From Coriolopsis trogii (Eukaryota > Basidiomycota > Agaricomycetes > Polyporales > Polyporaceae): 64,000 nt of DNA. The DNA lies in NCBI GenBank assembly GCA_020543525.1, contig JAHYIO010000001.1:3782001-3846000 (forward strand), written 5' to 3'. Each line of letters opens with the position of its first letter. The stretch's first letter is position 1. This document shows positions 11,215 through 23,817 of the stretch, piece by piece. A model generated the notes under the pieces. It saw only the letters and a list, made by a program, of their open reading frames with translations. It was not told where the DNA came from and ran no database searches. A program made the position numbers and the translations under genes.

Positions 11215-13436
11215 GATACGAAGCTGTCAGCGAGCTTTGGGAGATCGGAAAGAGGGAGTGTGGAGTTTGAGGTCAGCAGCCAAGCGCAGCAAACATGTTT
11301 TCCATCTCCTTATAGTGTGAGCTCGAAGTCGCGCGGTCCCGCGTCTCGACCGCTCGGAGCCGGCGTCCACTTCTCTCGCGCTCCATCCTACGTCACTCAC
11401 GGACGCATTTGCACAGGTTGTACTTTGGGCTGTCAGGTGGATATTGGATACACAGTGAATGCATGTGTGCTGGAACTGGAGCAGATTATGCAAGCCGAAT
11501 CGTATAGACGGCAGTCCAGCTGATACCGGGACTGGGCGCTTCGTTTCCCATAAGAGGACGAACGAAAGGTAGCCGTTTATTCACATCAATCACCAGCTGG
11601 TGATGGTGCAAGAGTCAGGCAAAGATATGCTCACCGAACGCTCACCGAAAATCACACAGAGAGTTCCCAGTCATGAATATACGTGAAATAGCGTGATATG
11701 CGTGTCATCGACTACCAACTACTACGTGCAAAGCAAGGTCAGGACAGAAAGACCGCAACCATGCGTCGACAAACAGAAAGCAGCGAAGCGTGAGCAACGT
11801 GGGACAGCAGCAGGCGAGGGGGAGGGGGGAGTCGGCGCAGAGAGAAAAGCAGAAGGGCAAGCGCGAGGGCGCGCACTGAGGCGCAACCGCTCGGATGAGT
11901 ATGCCAAACGCAGCAAGCGCAAGCGCGAGCCGCGCCTCTGCACGCGCAACGGGCGTAGCAAACGGGGGATGTGACATATCCTGGGCATAGGTAGTGGGGG
12001 GCATAGACGACGCGCAGAACGCGTCCGGACCGTCAGGCGACCTGTGTACCATCGAACGAGAACCACACTACGAACAACCTCCGCACGAGCAGGCCGCGGC
12101 GCCCGCAAGCGGGCACTCCACTGCACTCGACCACAAGCACCACCGCCCACCAACATCGACTCCCATCGCCACGACTGCTCGGACGTCACTGCACACTTAC
12201 CCGGAGTCCGGAGAGCATGAACTAGCACGCACACTACCAGACCAACCGGGGCGGACTGGACGGAGCGTTCGGGGAGGGAGGAGTCGGCGAGCAGGGTGCA
12301 AGCGGTGGCCACACGGAAATGTCGAAGGGTTCGACGGGGGTACGAGATTCGGTCGACCAATGAACTGTCAGGTCCGTACGCTGGCGGTCGGCATCGGAGC
12401 GAGTCCCACATCTTGCCAGTCTTCCAGCCCTGGCCAAGCGCGCCGTGCGCAAGCGCGTGTGCTGTTGCAGCTGCGCTGGATCGCCGGCGCGCAAACACCA
12501 CGAACTTGAACCGGAGTTCGTGAGTTGTCGGTTGCCAGTGGCTAGGGAGGAGGAAGAAAGCGGAGATGGGGCATGATTGGCGCAGTGCGGCTCAAGGGCG
12601 GTGATCAATCGCCACCAGAGGGGCACAGACGACGGAGGGAAATTGGGGGCGGCATAGTTGGACGATGCCTCGGATGAGCGAAGTGAGATTGAGTTGAGGA
12701 AGAGGGATGTCGAGGAGAAGGAGAAGGGCGTTCTCGATGCCGGTGTATCGGCGCGCACGTATGCAGCGGCGAGGCACGTAACCACAGTTAAGTGGTCGTC
12801 ACCATCAGCCGCGGCGTGCGCCAGGCGAGGTAAGGAAGGGCGAGCGGGAAGGGTGGGCATGCGACGATACCGTGTGGGTGTGAAGAAACAAGAAAGCGCA
12901 CGTAGGGGGCGAAGCATCCCACATCGCTGCGGATGCGGGTGTCTCGAGCCACGGCCTACGGTCTTGTGTCGTGTCGCGTCCATCCTCCGGCTACAAGCCG
13001 ATCCGTGGTCGCCGTGGTCGAGAGGGGGCTCGTCTGCTGACCTCCAGCTCACGTCGTCTCGACGACGGTGAAACTGCGCAGCACAGCGGCGAGACGTCCC
13101 AAACAACTCGATGTCGAAGTCGCAAAATCCTAGGGAATGGCGTCGTCGCGGAAGGTTAGGAAAAGCGGATGGTAAGAGGTAGTGATAGGATGCTGGGAAA
13201 AATGCGATGAGAAAGAGAAAACGTGAAGAGGGTGCCGGGTGTAATAAAGTGAATAAACATGTGTAAATGATGAATATGCGTGCGGATAGTCCGTGATCGT
13301 CAGCGTCCACTGCGTCCTGGCAGGGAATACAGTCTCTTGCGGTCTTGATACAGTCGTGATACATAATACAGTGCAGAGGGTGCTCGGCGCGTCCAGACGT
13401 GCATGGCGAGCTTTTGAGGGCGAGACCGTCCGTTGT
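11215..13436. other. 2.2-kb spacer without a recognisable gene
   Basis: GC-rich sequence between the TBCA start and the 3' end of the first bHLH gene. It carries long open frames on several strands (the longest is a 376-codon minus frame, 12234-13364), but they have arginine/proline/serine-biased composition, no family motif, and overlap one another in different frames, as expected for GC-rich noncoding DNA. It may hold the bHLH 3' UTR or a noncoding transcript. Confidence 0.4.
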
Positions 13437-14452
13437 TCAAAACTTGGTCGACAGCTGCTGCTGTTGCGCCTGAGCGGCCGCGACAGCAGAAGCGGCGGCA
13501 GCGGCGCGCTGCTCAGCGGTGCCGAGCATGAGCGCCTCGTTGACGTGACGGAGGTGTGCGGTCTCGGCCTCAGCTTGCTGAAGTCTGGTCTGCAACTGCG
13601 ATTGGGTCATCTCGAGGTAGCGAATGTGAGTGGTAGCTGTGAAGAGCAGTATGATGAGTAAAAGGCCATGTTGCAAGATTACTGAGTACGAACCCCGGTC
13701 CAACAAGGAAACCTTGCTCGACTTCTGGTTCGAAACCGGGAGAGCGTCCTTGAGACGGCGGTAGCCATCACGGAGCTCATCCCGTCTCCTCTGCTCGGAC
13801 TCGATGCGTTGGCGACGGATTTCCTCGCGGCGCATGTCGTTGCTGAGACCGGGAGTGGGAACCGGAGCGAAGTCGTCTTCGTCGTCGCTCGCAAAATCGG
13901 AGCCCTTGGAACGCTTCTTCTGCGGCTGCTGGCGCGTAGCGCGAGTGATGGCAGCGGTACCGAGAGGGTTGTAGCGGTGCGACCGAGGGATGGCGGCAAG
14001 CGAACCAGGGGGGACGGAGGGGCCAGGGGAGTGAGAGCCACTGCCGCGGCGGCTACGGCTGGAGCCAGTGCTGTCCGAGGACAGGTCGCCCGCGCTCAAG
14101 TTTGAGAGCGCGCCGGGGTAGATCCCGGTGGGGGTGAAAGGGCGGGCCGGGGAGCCGGTACTGTAGTTGCCGCTGGGGGAGGTGTAGGTGTACTCATTGA
14201 GGCCACCAGAAAGGTTGAGCGAGTTGAAGCTACGGGGGGACGACGTGGGAGGCACTAGGATTGGTGATTAGACCAATGGAGCGTGGGAGAGAGTTCAGAA
14301 GACTTACAGCCCATGGAAGAAACGCCAAAGGGGGAGTGGGGAGGATACTGGAGGTAGTCGAGACCCGAGAGGGAGTCGTTGTAGAAAGAGGTATCCATGA
14401 AATCGGCGTTCTTGGTGTGGTCGAGGACGTTCTCGATGTGGGCGGTCTCCAT
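13437..14452 (-). CDS. bHLH transcription factor (copy 1)
   Basis: Exons 14452-14308, 14254-13694 and 13636-13437 on the minus strand give 301 residues. The N-terminus is short and polar (METAHIENVLDH), the middle is Ser/Thr/Pro-rich, an acidic KGSDFASDDEDDF stretch follows, then the bHLH at roughly residues 180-250: RRQRIESEQRRRDELRDGY (basic region and helix 1), SNQKSSKVSLLDR (loop), ATTHIRYLEMTQSQLQTRLQQAEAE (helix 2 running into a coiled coil). The C-terminus is Ala/Gln-rich. It is a nuclear DNA-binding protein of unknown target. The third exon begins inside helix 2. The same architecture and the same intron position occur in the gene at 23818-24977. Confidence 0.85.
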
Positions 14453-14832
14453 GATGGCGGTAGAGATGAGAGCAGAAGAAGAAAGTCGTTGAATGGAGTA
14501 TATCACAAGTGTAGACCAATCGTCAGGGTTGCGTAAGCTCAAGAGACGGAAAGGACGCGAGGAACTGTAGGGGAGAAGGCGATGATTGTTAGCAAATAGA
14601 GTAGGGAGAGGAGAGCAGAAAGACGTACGCTGGCGAAGGCGGGGGAGGAGGGGAAGAGAAGAAAAACACCCGGCAGGGGAGAGGCGGAGGGAATGGGGAT
14701 CAGGGAGGAAGGGAGGGGGGTATTTAGCTGGGGCCGGTGGGCGAAGAGGGCCTGAGCGTCCAGCCGGAAGACTGAGACGTCCATGGCAGTCACTTGGCCC
14801 AGTCACACTAGCACTCCCACCCATCACCTCGT

Positions 14833-14895
14833 GCCCAGAGACGCCGTGACTGTGACGGAAACCTTGACGAAATTACTTCCGCGGCGTCTCTGGGC
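14833..14895. repeat. Perfect 14-bp inverted repeat upstream of the bHLH gene
   Basis: GCCCAGAGACGCCG at 14833-14846 and its exact reverse complement at 14882-14895, separated by 35 bp that hold GTGAC-type repeats. It lies about 380 bp upstream of the bHLH start codon on a divergent spacer. It could be a stem-loop in RNA, a pair of binding sites for a dimeric regulator, or a transposon footprint. Confidence 0.7.
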
Positions 14896-15489
14896 GCCAA
14901 CCTGACCCTAGGAGCGAACATACTCTGCACATCTCGCCCTCGGATCCGTCTGCGACCACGCGAGCACACCGCGAGGCCCCAACCGAGGGTGCACATTGCC
15001 CAGAGAGGGCCCCCGGCCCCAGGCAAGCCCCAGCAGCAGCGTGTGCTGGCGGTGCAGACAGGGCTCCCAGCCCCCGGACGACGTCTGCAAGGAGTTCGAG
15101 CGGGGCAGGGCAGTTGGGAGAGGTCGATTAAACTTCTCGATGAGCTTATCACCCGCAATCAGGACCCGGACATCCGAACGGCGACTGCTTCCCAACCTGC
15201 CCATTTCGGCCATCGCCCATGCCCTTTCTCCGCCATCGCTCCCATCCTCGTCCTGCCCCTTTACCGAGGGCCTCATGCCCGTCCCCCACCCAGCGCCCGC
15301 AACGTTGCATTCATTTCCCCACCCTCCGCTCCAAAACAGGCCCATGCGTTCATTTGCCCTCCCAGCAGCCTCCGTCCCAGTCTCCCCCTCTGCGCCTTAT
15401 CCGCCTGCGTCCCTCCACATTCGTCCTTCCTCGACCGTCGCTCGTCCCCTTCACACCTCTCTCCGATCATTCCACCCTTCTCTCCGTCC

Positions 15490-16261
15490 ATGAATTCCCT
15501 CCGTCCGATTCCGATCCCCATCGCCGCTCCCTCTGCCGAGCCCGCTACAGTCCCCGTCCCCCGCTCTCGCGATACGTACGCGCGTCCCCGCCCGCCTCGG
15601 CCGCTTGTCCCCCAACGCTGTGTCCCTCTACTGAGACCGCCTCTCCCAACAACACTAAACTCTTCCTGTCCGACCCGGCCCTGACAAACACGCGTACTCG
15701 CACCCCTACTAACTACAGTACTCCTCCCGCGCCCGTCCGCCGTCCGCGTCGGACCGCACCCACCACACCGTCCAGCGCGATCCGTTCTCCCATCCCCCGT
15801 TCTCCGTGCGCCCGGCGACCTCCTCCCTTCTCACCGGCACGGACCATATCCCGCCCATTGACTCTCTCTCGCTCTCTTCTCAAAATCCCCAAAATCCCGC
15901 GTCACTTGACGTCTTCCCTCCTTCCCACACGCTGTCCAGCCCCTGCCCGACTTACGGAACCGCGCACCCATCTGGCTTCCCAACCGCGCGCCTCCAGAAC
16001 CCCGGCCTCCTGCGCGCACTTCCTTGTTCTCCAGCGTTTCTCGTTCTCCCGGAGAACGTCTCGCAGGCTTCAGGCTCAAAGGCAGCTTTGACACCAGCGC
16101 CTGCAAGCTGCGCAACTCTCTGCCGCGGTAATCCGAACCAGCAGCACTGGACCCATGACCAGGTACCTACCGCCCAACTCCCGTCCGTCGCGCCCTCTGT
16201 CAGCGCCTTCATCTGCGCCCGCACACGACCGCCCACAGACTTGTGTACTAACAAGCTTTAG
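15490..16261 (+). CDS. Possible hypothetical gene, Pro/Ser/Thr-rich
   Basis: Weakly supported. From an ATG at 15490 the frame reads MNSLRPIPIPIAAPSAEP; further on, a long open stretch in another frame (about 15720-16261) reads through LLTGTDHIPPIDSLSLSSQNPQNPASLDVFPPSHTL-like low-complexity sequence and then GNPNQQHWTHDQ to a stop at 16259-16261. A TACTAAC branch-point-like motif and an AG at about 15713-15724 could join the two frames, but the branch point would be unusually close to the AG. The strand is strongly pyrimidine-rich. No family is recognised; it may be the 5' region of an unrelated transcript. Confidence 0.22.
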
Positions 16262-16690
16262 ATGCACAGAAAGGCGGTGATCATCAAAAAGTGAATAGGT
16301 ATAAGTCAGTGTGTCGTAAACGAGCCTGTACGTAAATACGCAAAGACCCGGAGTCAGTCGTTAGTCGTAAGAGGTCGTGACAAGCGAGATGGTACTGGAG
16401 ACAACAACAATAAAAAAGACGAGACGGACAGGCGAGCGACAAATCGTCCGACAGACGCGCACGAAACGAAGCAGCAGTTGTGCAAGCGAGCACGAGAACC
16501 AACAGCTGGCAGTGTCATGAGTTGTGGCAGCGGCGGCGAGGTGGGAATACGGGGCAGATCGCGCACGGGGTGACGCGGAACGGATGGAACGGAACTGTCC
16601 AGGAAGTTCGGAGAGAGAGCAAATGGAATGGTCGCAGGGTAGTCCATACAGCCCCCGAGCGCTGCTCAACCGCCAGTCGACGGTCGACGC
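16262..16690. other. Short intergenic region
   Basis: No feature was recognised; it lies at the 3' side of the membrane-protein gene and probably contains its 3' UTR. Confidence 0.4.
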
Positions 16691-18286
16691 TTAGGCATTG
16701 TAGTACCCTGCACGAACAAGGTTTCGGTTAGCATCTCGTGCACCTCCCGGTGATGCCAGAACCTGCTCGCTAGTCGGCCCAGCAGTGGATAAAACATGAG
16801 GCAAGCAGCCAACTCGTGTCAAACAACACGGATGCAAACAAGCACACATGGGCGTGAAGGTATGCGCAACGTGAATACTCACCGCCATAGAACGGACCCT
16901 TCATGCCCTGGTAATGCTCCAGCCTCTTCTGGAACCGCCACACCATGAAGTACATGTACATCTGCATCACACGACCACAAATATTCAAGCGCAGGAGGGT
17001 CATCGTTAGCACGAGCGGTTACAGAATATTTGCATGACCAAACACGCACCTGGAAGACGAGGTCGACCATAAGCGAGACTATGAAAGCCGCATTCAGGCT
17101 GGAGAACCCTGACGCACAGAAGCCGCTAGGGAACGACGCGCTTGTCTCATAGCCAGCTTCGGCCGACTCGGTCCACAGTTGGCCACCATTGTCGCACTCC
17201 CACTGGATCTTGTCCTTCCTGTGACATGGGTCAGCCATACGCCATCAAAGATGGAGATGGACATGCGTGATAGACGAAAATGTGTACGCGGACGGAGCAT
17301 CGCGGAACAATGCAGGGTATTCCCAACTCCCGATAGCCACCCGCAGCTCGAATGAAGGAGCTGCAATTGCGAAGGGTGCGGGGAAATAGAAAATACGCGG
17401 CTGAACCGAGCACCACCAGGCCGATGGAGAAGGTCCAGGAGAATGTCAAGTTTACGACAAGGCCTCCTTATGAAGTGAAGGTCATAGTGGAATGTGTGAC
17501 GAGGCAAAAGGAGAGATGTGGGTCTGGGTGGACTAGGACTTACCCTCGTTGGAGTTCGACGATCATGAGGATGGCTCGCACCGCGCAGATTATGATGATG
17601 AAAGGCCAGACAAATGTGCAAACGCGTGTCCAGATGTACGATCGCTAGAGATGAGGTCGAATGAGTCAAAATGAACACACGAAAGGCCCATGAGATTGGA
17701 CCGGGAAGTGTGTGCACATTGGTTTGACGATAACTTACGTTAGAAAGCGCAAGGATTGAGAGGGCTGCGGCAACAGCTACACCAATCCCAATGCCACCGT
17801 AGATTTGCCTGAGAAACCGAGCCATCATAGGGGGTGAACACATGTACACAGCCTGGCAGCCGAGATGTGCGCACCATTCTGGGTTGATAAAGTACAAGTA
17901 TTGACCCCAGTTCAACAGGAAGATGCCGCCCGCAAGACTGTACAGCTGATTGCGGCATGAATTGATTGGACACCAATTTCAGTCATTGCAGATGTTACTC
18001 ACAAACATGACGACACCCCACGCGATAGCACCACCCCTCTTCATCACACCAAATCGTTAGTCGGGTCATTTCGTGAACGTATCGAGAGACGCACCAGAGG
18101 GAGCACAAGAAGGCAGTTGTCGCACCTACAGATCCACCACAGCCATCCTTTCGTCAGCTCCAAGCTCCCGCAGTAGATACATCAAGACAGGGTTGCACGA
18201 ACCACATCGTTAATGATCGTTTGCGGAATGAACCAGGGAATGGTCTCGGTGAGATTCGTTACTGGTTCTTGAAGACGGGAGCGAGC
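16691..18286 (-). CDS. Multi-pass membrane protein of unknown function (5' end not located)
   Basis: Minus-strand exons that join well: 18286-18199, 18125-18095, 18036-18003, 17945-17739, 17644-17544, then (after a gap) about 17367-17328, 17218-17050, 16961-16883 and 16707-16691. Membrane segments include IPWFIPQTIINDVVRATTAFLCSLWGG, GGAIAWGVVMFLYSLAGGIFLLNWG, GGIGIGVAVAAALSILAL, VWPFIIIICAVRAILMIV, and NAAFIVSLMVDLVFQMYMYFMVWRFQKRLE, with a Cys-containing loop (WECDNGG, FCASGF) before the last one, and a tail ending PFYGGYYNA. The layout resembles fungal four-to-six-span proteins of no known activity. A hydrophobic stretch at about 17480-17380 (LTFSWTFSIGLVVLGSAAYFLF) is one nucleotide out of phase with the preceding donor. 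No start codon could be assigned upstream of 18286. Confidence 0.6.
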
Positions 18287-18299
18287 CTAACGCCGACGA

Positions 18300-21082
18300 T
18301 GTGATGTACTTGTACGGTTAGTTAAATAGGTTTCGCGAGGGTGAGGTCTTCAAGGAGAGTGACGAGAGGCCACGACTGGGGGCAAAGAACGATGGGCGGG
18401 ACGTGGTCGTCGCTGGGTGGGACAGAGAACGGGGCATGGCACGTTCCTCGTTCTTCGCGACCCCGTTGCGTGACGCGTGACGCTTCTCACCGTCACAGGC
18501 CCAAACTAGACTCATTCCAGACGCCAGCATTTCCTCCAACCCCATTCTGGGGGTGTGACGTCGTGACCAGAGTGGACACGCCATGCTCGGAGTTGACCTC
18601 AACCACGAAATGGACTTGGATCGACCTCAAGATTTCGGCGTAGCATCCCAGACCCCCTACCATGTTGTGCGCTCAGGAGAGCTTTGGACAGTACCCCAAC
18701 TTCGAACAGTAGCGAGGATCGCGGGTTCTATAGTATCGACTCGAATTCCGGACCTGGAATGCTTCCCTTCGGGCCTTGCTTCACGGTGCACAGATTCCTT
18801 CCACAGGCCCGTGAACGACTGAACAATCGATTCGGACAGAAAATCCAGGACAGACCATACATACATGTAAGCATTGCCCGAGACGAAGAGCACCTGGACA
18901 CATCCACCATCCCCCTGACGCCGAGAAAACGAGGGCGCGCACGGTACAGTCTTCTCGACCCTTGCTAGACTTCGCATATGCTAAAGCTGTGGATGCACAG
19001 GTAGGTTCGTCAGAGCGTTCGACTTTGACAGTCTGTCAATGTCTGGGTCATACTCGTCCATCGAGTGTATTGTAATGTCCCGGGTCTTCTGCACTGCTCC
19101 TCATACACGCAGTCGGCCACCCATAATTTGACGGTCATTAACAGCAATCCGATTGACACCCCCATGGGTTCCGTATCCGGTGACACTACTACTCGCAAAC
19201 ACGCCTTTTTCATTTCCGGATATTCCCCCCGACTGGAACTTTCTCCATAGCGCCATGCGGTCCGACACTTTTCCTTTGGCCGAGTAATCAAGGCGTGTGT
19301 GTGTTCCATCGCAGTTAGCGGAGAGATCGTCTCTTGCTCACCCCACCAGGCCAGACCCCAATCGACGACATCTGCTCCCACCTTGGAGTCCGTGACGCAG
19401 ATCGCTATCTACATAAGTCTCTATGTTCCCTTCGCGGCGGCATTCGAGTCTTTCCGACCCTCTTCTGCTTCGTCGACGCCTTCTCATGCACCTCCTTCTG
19501 TTCCTTCTTCCCCCTACCGGGCATTCTCACCGGTTCGGACACATGAATGCGAGTGCGCATCTTGCAGCCGCCTGCACGTGTACTGCGACATACACCCCCA
19601 TCGATCGCTGCAACGCGCTCTACTCTGACGTTGCGGAAAGACCACATGTTTCGACCAGCGTCATTGTAGGGTCAGATCGGTGGCCCAGGTTTTGCCGCAC
19701 GCCCGTACGGACTTACAGCGGGACGTTTTCTCTTTTTCTGGTCGGCGGACAGACAATCCGAAATGAAAGACGCTTTCACCAAGCTGACAGCTTCCAGTAC
19801 GTCCGTCATTCATGCTCTGCTTCCCACCCCTCACAGAAGAGTTTAGGCCTGCACTGCCGTGAGCCGTACACATTCCGTGTCTTGGTGCAAATGAACACCC
19901 AGGTCACAGACATTGCCATCGCCGGAGGTGTATACGGCGCTACGATTGAGAATGCTTCCGCGAAGCCGCACCAGACGTTTGATCGCCGAATGAATGGCGC
20001 GAGGCGTGGACGATGGCTGTCGATTGCTGTCAGTCAGCACATCTCCGGGCCAATTCCTCCCGGGATCCCGGACGCCATTTCCCTCTGCAGGCAATTCGGC
20101 CTCGGCGAGGGATGTGGTGAGAACTGAGAAGCGACGAGAGAGATCGAGTGGTATTGTCGCCGGGGGGAGGACCCGCTTCCATGCAACTCCGTATATTCGT
20201 GTGCGCTGTTGCTGCGAAGGGTGTCTCGGAGGCGGAGTAACACATCCATTGTACCCGACCGACTCTTCTTGTCTACCCCGCTGTCATGCATGACAGCTAG
20301 ACTCACCCAGACGTTCCCCAGGAGCCCAAAGACAACGTTCTTGCACCAGCCTCCGCTCTGTGACGTTCGAGTTGCCAATCTGGGTAAGACCTGGTACCGG
20401 TCGCCACGTGTATCAGCGCAACCTCATGTCCGTCGGGACTACTACTTACACCTCAGACATTGTACGTGCTCGCCACTCGGGACGAGTCAACGCCGGCGGG
20501 CGATGGCTGGCGAGTCTACCACGAGGCTGCAGGGTCGACGGCGACCTCGCGCCATGCGTACCTCTCCCATCGGTCATCTCCCCAGATCAAGAACGGACTC
20601 CTCAGGTTCCTCGGCCGTCTGTTCCGGGGGAAGTATCGCTTGAGGAGACTAACTTCCTCAGGACGACACAGAAGTTGTGCGAGTACGTGTAACACCCACT
20701 CGCCCGCCGCCCGCGATCCTGCTCATCCTGCGCAGCCGCCTGTCTAGGCTCGGTACGGGTACTCGTGTTCCCACCAGCCCCGTCCTAGGAGCCCCTTCTT
20801 TTCTCGGTCCCTTTAGGTCGCTTGCGCGCGCACCACTTATCTCCTGTAGGAAGCTTTGGATCTTCCAGTGTGTTGTCGATGTCGTATCTTCTGGGCCGTG
20901 TCCGACCTGCTGGGCCGGTTTCGCAGCACTTGTGACTCGGTGCAATACCTGACGATTTATGGGATATTCTTCTTGCAGTGCCGACCTGGATCCTGCTTCG
21001 TTCGGGTCCCAAACCGATCTGCTTGGATACGGCGGCATTGCCTAGTTCGCATCTCTGTATCCAGTAACGAGAAGTACAGGTA
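18300..21082. other. 2.8-kb region without a recognised gene
   Basis: Several open frames of 70-234 codons occur (largest plus frame 19423-20127), but none has a conserved motif or an exon chain that holds phase. Pieces around 20360-20690 have locally protein-like sequence in two frames and might be remnants of a decayed gene. The upstream exons of the membrane protein may also lie here. Confidence 0.35.
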
Positions 21083-21349
21083 CTGTACTATTTCGACCTA
21101 ATGTTCAGGGGGGGGGACGCGTGACACGCATGAACTACTGGGCGGAAAGTTCAGACCCCCTGGTGACGCCGTGACACGGCGTAATGTTCTGTTCAAGACC
21201 CCTCCTCGCCCGCCAAAAAGTGCCTTAGCGCCCGTTTAGCGCCGTGACGAATCCTGGCCAGGAAGTTCAGATGGGATTGTGATGTGTGACACCCCATGTT
21301 CAGAGGGGTACGTGACGCGTGATGCGAACTTCAGGTCGAAATAGTACAG
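21083..21349. mobile_element. MITE, 267 bp, TA target duplication (Tc1/mariner type)
   Basis: The left end CTGTACTATTTCGACCT and the right end AGGTCGAAATAGTACAG are exact inverted repeats, and similarity continues inward (GACGCGTGAC near the left end, its complement near the right). The element is flanked by TA on both sides (21081-21082 and 21350-21351). There is no coding frame inside. The interior has a further small palindrome (CGCCGTGACACGGCG). This is a non-autonomous DNA transposon whose TA flank points to the Tc1/mariner superfamily. Confidence 0.82.
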
Positions 21350-21351
21350 TA

Positions 21352-23817
21352 ATCGCGTAAACAATGGCTTATTTTTTCACTCCGTCGTAAAGGGAACACT
21401 CGGCAAGTCGGATTGCCATAACGGTTCCTGTCCATTATGTTGACTTCGAGGCTCGCCTTGTCAATAGGAGTAAGTTCCGACTTGTCTTTGTTCCGTTATC
21501 ACAGCACTCACGAACCTCTTACGCATCACAATGGAAGCCAACCGCTTGGTAACTACCGCAGAGGCCCGCTGTGCTTGCTGCAAAGGATTGCCGCAGCTCA
21601 ACGATCGCGAGCTTGCTCGCCCTATTGCCTCGACGAAGCTCGTCGCAGTGGAGCATAACGCCGCGCAAAGCCGCGTCTCGTCTTCGATGGATCCAACCGT
21701 CACAGGTCAGCCAGTAAGTAGCACCCTTCTCCCGGACGCTCTCGTAACCCTGAACCTTCAAGGATACCCTTGGCAGAAGAGCGTACCAGCTTTCCTGGAT
21801 GCGTCCGCCGATCTCACACGCGCGTGCCGGAATCGTCGCCCACTCTAGCCATTCCCAGCAATCGTCCCTACCTGACTGGGCTCTCGTCGCGGTCACCAGT
21901 CCTGTCCGCGGGGATCGGTGACGTTATCCACGCGTGCCTTGTGCAGGTCGTTTGCTGCATCCGGGCCTTGTCTTCGGGCCCGCACGGTTGGGTCCCTGGC
22001 GGTGGCCTGTAGACAGGCGCATACTTGCATAGACGGGAATGGATACAGGCGTCTTCCCTCTTTAGAACGCGTCGTGGCCTGTCGTTGTCTGATTCAAGCA
22101 AGTGTATAGTCAAGAACCTGTCCAGCGTGATAAGGAGAGTGTATGACTCGACCTCAAGTGGTTCAAGTTAAGGTCCGCCGCAGGACCCTCCGACTCCTCC
22201 AGCCTAACGTCATTCGAGCTCTTCAATCGGAGGTGGCGGAGTGCCCTGGATGGGCTTGTGGCGTTGCAGCAACACGCTGATCGAGAGGAGCCACCACGCA
22301 GACAGGTACGGAAGCAAACCGCATACGTACGCCCAGAGTGGTTAGACCGGTGGCGACGTGATACCTGTTCACTCGGACTCCGGAGTCATGCTCAAGAGTC
22401 TCCATACAAGTACTGAGGACGCCTCTTGGAGTAACATTCGACGACGCCCCGACGCTCGCACGTCTTCTGGGCCTTGTGGCATCTGCCCGAATACTTCATG
22501 ACGACATGGGCCTGGACTTTGTGTTCCGCACATCCCACCTATGACGCGCCGAATAGGTCTGGAGACCTTGCGAGTTCACCAACATTGCCGGGAGCCTGCA
22601 GGTACGAAATGAAGGATGCAGAAAGATTTGACAGTCGCAAACTCGCAACCCGCCACTACTGCTATACTTACTACGGGTACAACATACTGCACTGTCCGTC
22701 ACGTTCAGCGGGTCCGGGGATTACAAAACAACAACTTCATCTCTCTTCTCTTCGGCTCGCTCCCACCCGCACTGTGAGCACGGGCAGCGGTGGCGGCACA
22801 CGGTCTGCCCTCGTTTCGTCGGAAAGGGCAGGCAGCCTCCCCTACATCCTCTACAGCGTCCAACCCCTTTCCCGCCAGACAAGTCGGATCCCATAGAAGC
22901 GTCAAGAGAGACGGTGATGGAGTCAGGAGCCATCGACTCGGGGCCGTGAGTCGCTCCTTCAGGGGATAAGGAAGCGTATTCGTGTCGCATCGTTGTTCGT
23001 TGTCGGTCGTATCCTTCATGATTGGCCGCCGCCTTCCAGAGCCCAAGAGGAAATATGATATAGTACAAGATTGTTGAGACAAACGTTGGAGATGTGGGGC
23101 GCGGGGCGGTGGGTTCGTGCGCGAGTGGGTGGGATGGAATAGGCGAGGCGGCCAGGTAACGTGGTGTCTTCGTTCTACAAAAAGAGAGAGGGGAGGTCCT
23201 TGAGCAAGATCTAGCGTTGGCGCTCGGACGAGGTCGCGAGGCGTCGGTGACGGGATGGCGCAACCGCACCAACGCCGACGCTTGATTGCCCTCTTCCGTG
23301 AGAAGTCCAAGACGAGGTGATGAGACAGCACAGAGACTCGGTGCAATACGTTTCGGGTCGATCGACAATGCGAGGGAGGCAGGCTCACCATCAGCATCGG
23401 AAGGACCAGCGAAGGCGTCGCATGCGAGCGTTGACCACTGTGCACCAGCCTGCAGCGTCGAGCGACAGGACTCTCGGGAGGCCAGGCAGGGGAAAGGACA
23501 GCGATGAGGACGTCAGGGTGAGCGCACCTGGCGCTGCGGACAATCCTCAACGCCTTCGAGCCCAGCCTTGCCGTCTTCAGCTTCTTTCCTGCACGCGCAA
23601 CGTAGTAAGCCTCCCTCGCTGACCCATAGCACTCTTCCCGGAGACAGCATAGGCCTGCATGCAGAGCGATGGAGGCGAGTAGGCAAGGACGGATATCGAC
23701 AAGCCGAGGGGAGACTAAAAGGAGGATAGAAAAATGGACGAGAATAATGAGACAGAGGGGAGGGGAAATTGCATTGTCCGAGATGAAGCAAGAGGAAATA
23801 AAGACACGCCAAACGAT
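21352..23817. other. 2.5-kb spacer, possible decayed gene near 22720-23370
   Basis: Mostly nothing recognisable. On the minus strand a 215-codon frame (23368-22721) ends in a cysteine-rich stretch (RCRGCRGGC, then CRHRCPCSQCGW) that could be the end of a small Cys-rich protein, but a competing overlapping frame is equally long and no family match is visible. Confidence 0.3.

Noticed and set aside
12234..13364. A 376-codon minus-strand open frame between TBCA and bHLH copy 1
   Set aside because: Composition is that of translated GC-rich noncoding DNA, there is no family motif, competing frames overlap it, and no splice chain extends it.
19423..20127. A 234-codon plus frame
   Set aside because: Serine-, arginine- and histidine-rich without motif; the local sequence keeps several frames open.
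22705..23550. A 281-codon minus frame and an overlapping 215-codon frame with a Cys-rich end
   Set aside because: Neither has a recognisable family or exon joints, and both overlap in different frames; only the Cys-rich end was noted as weakly interesting.
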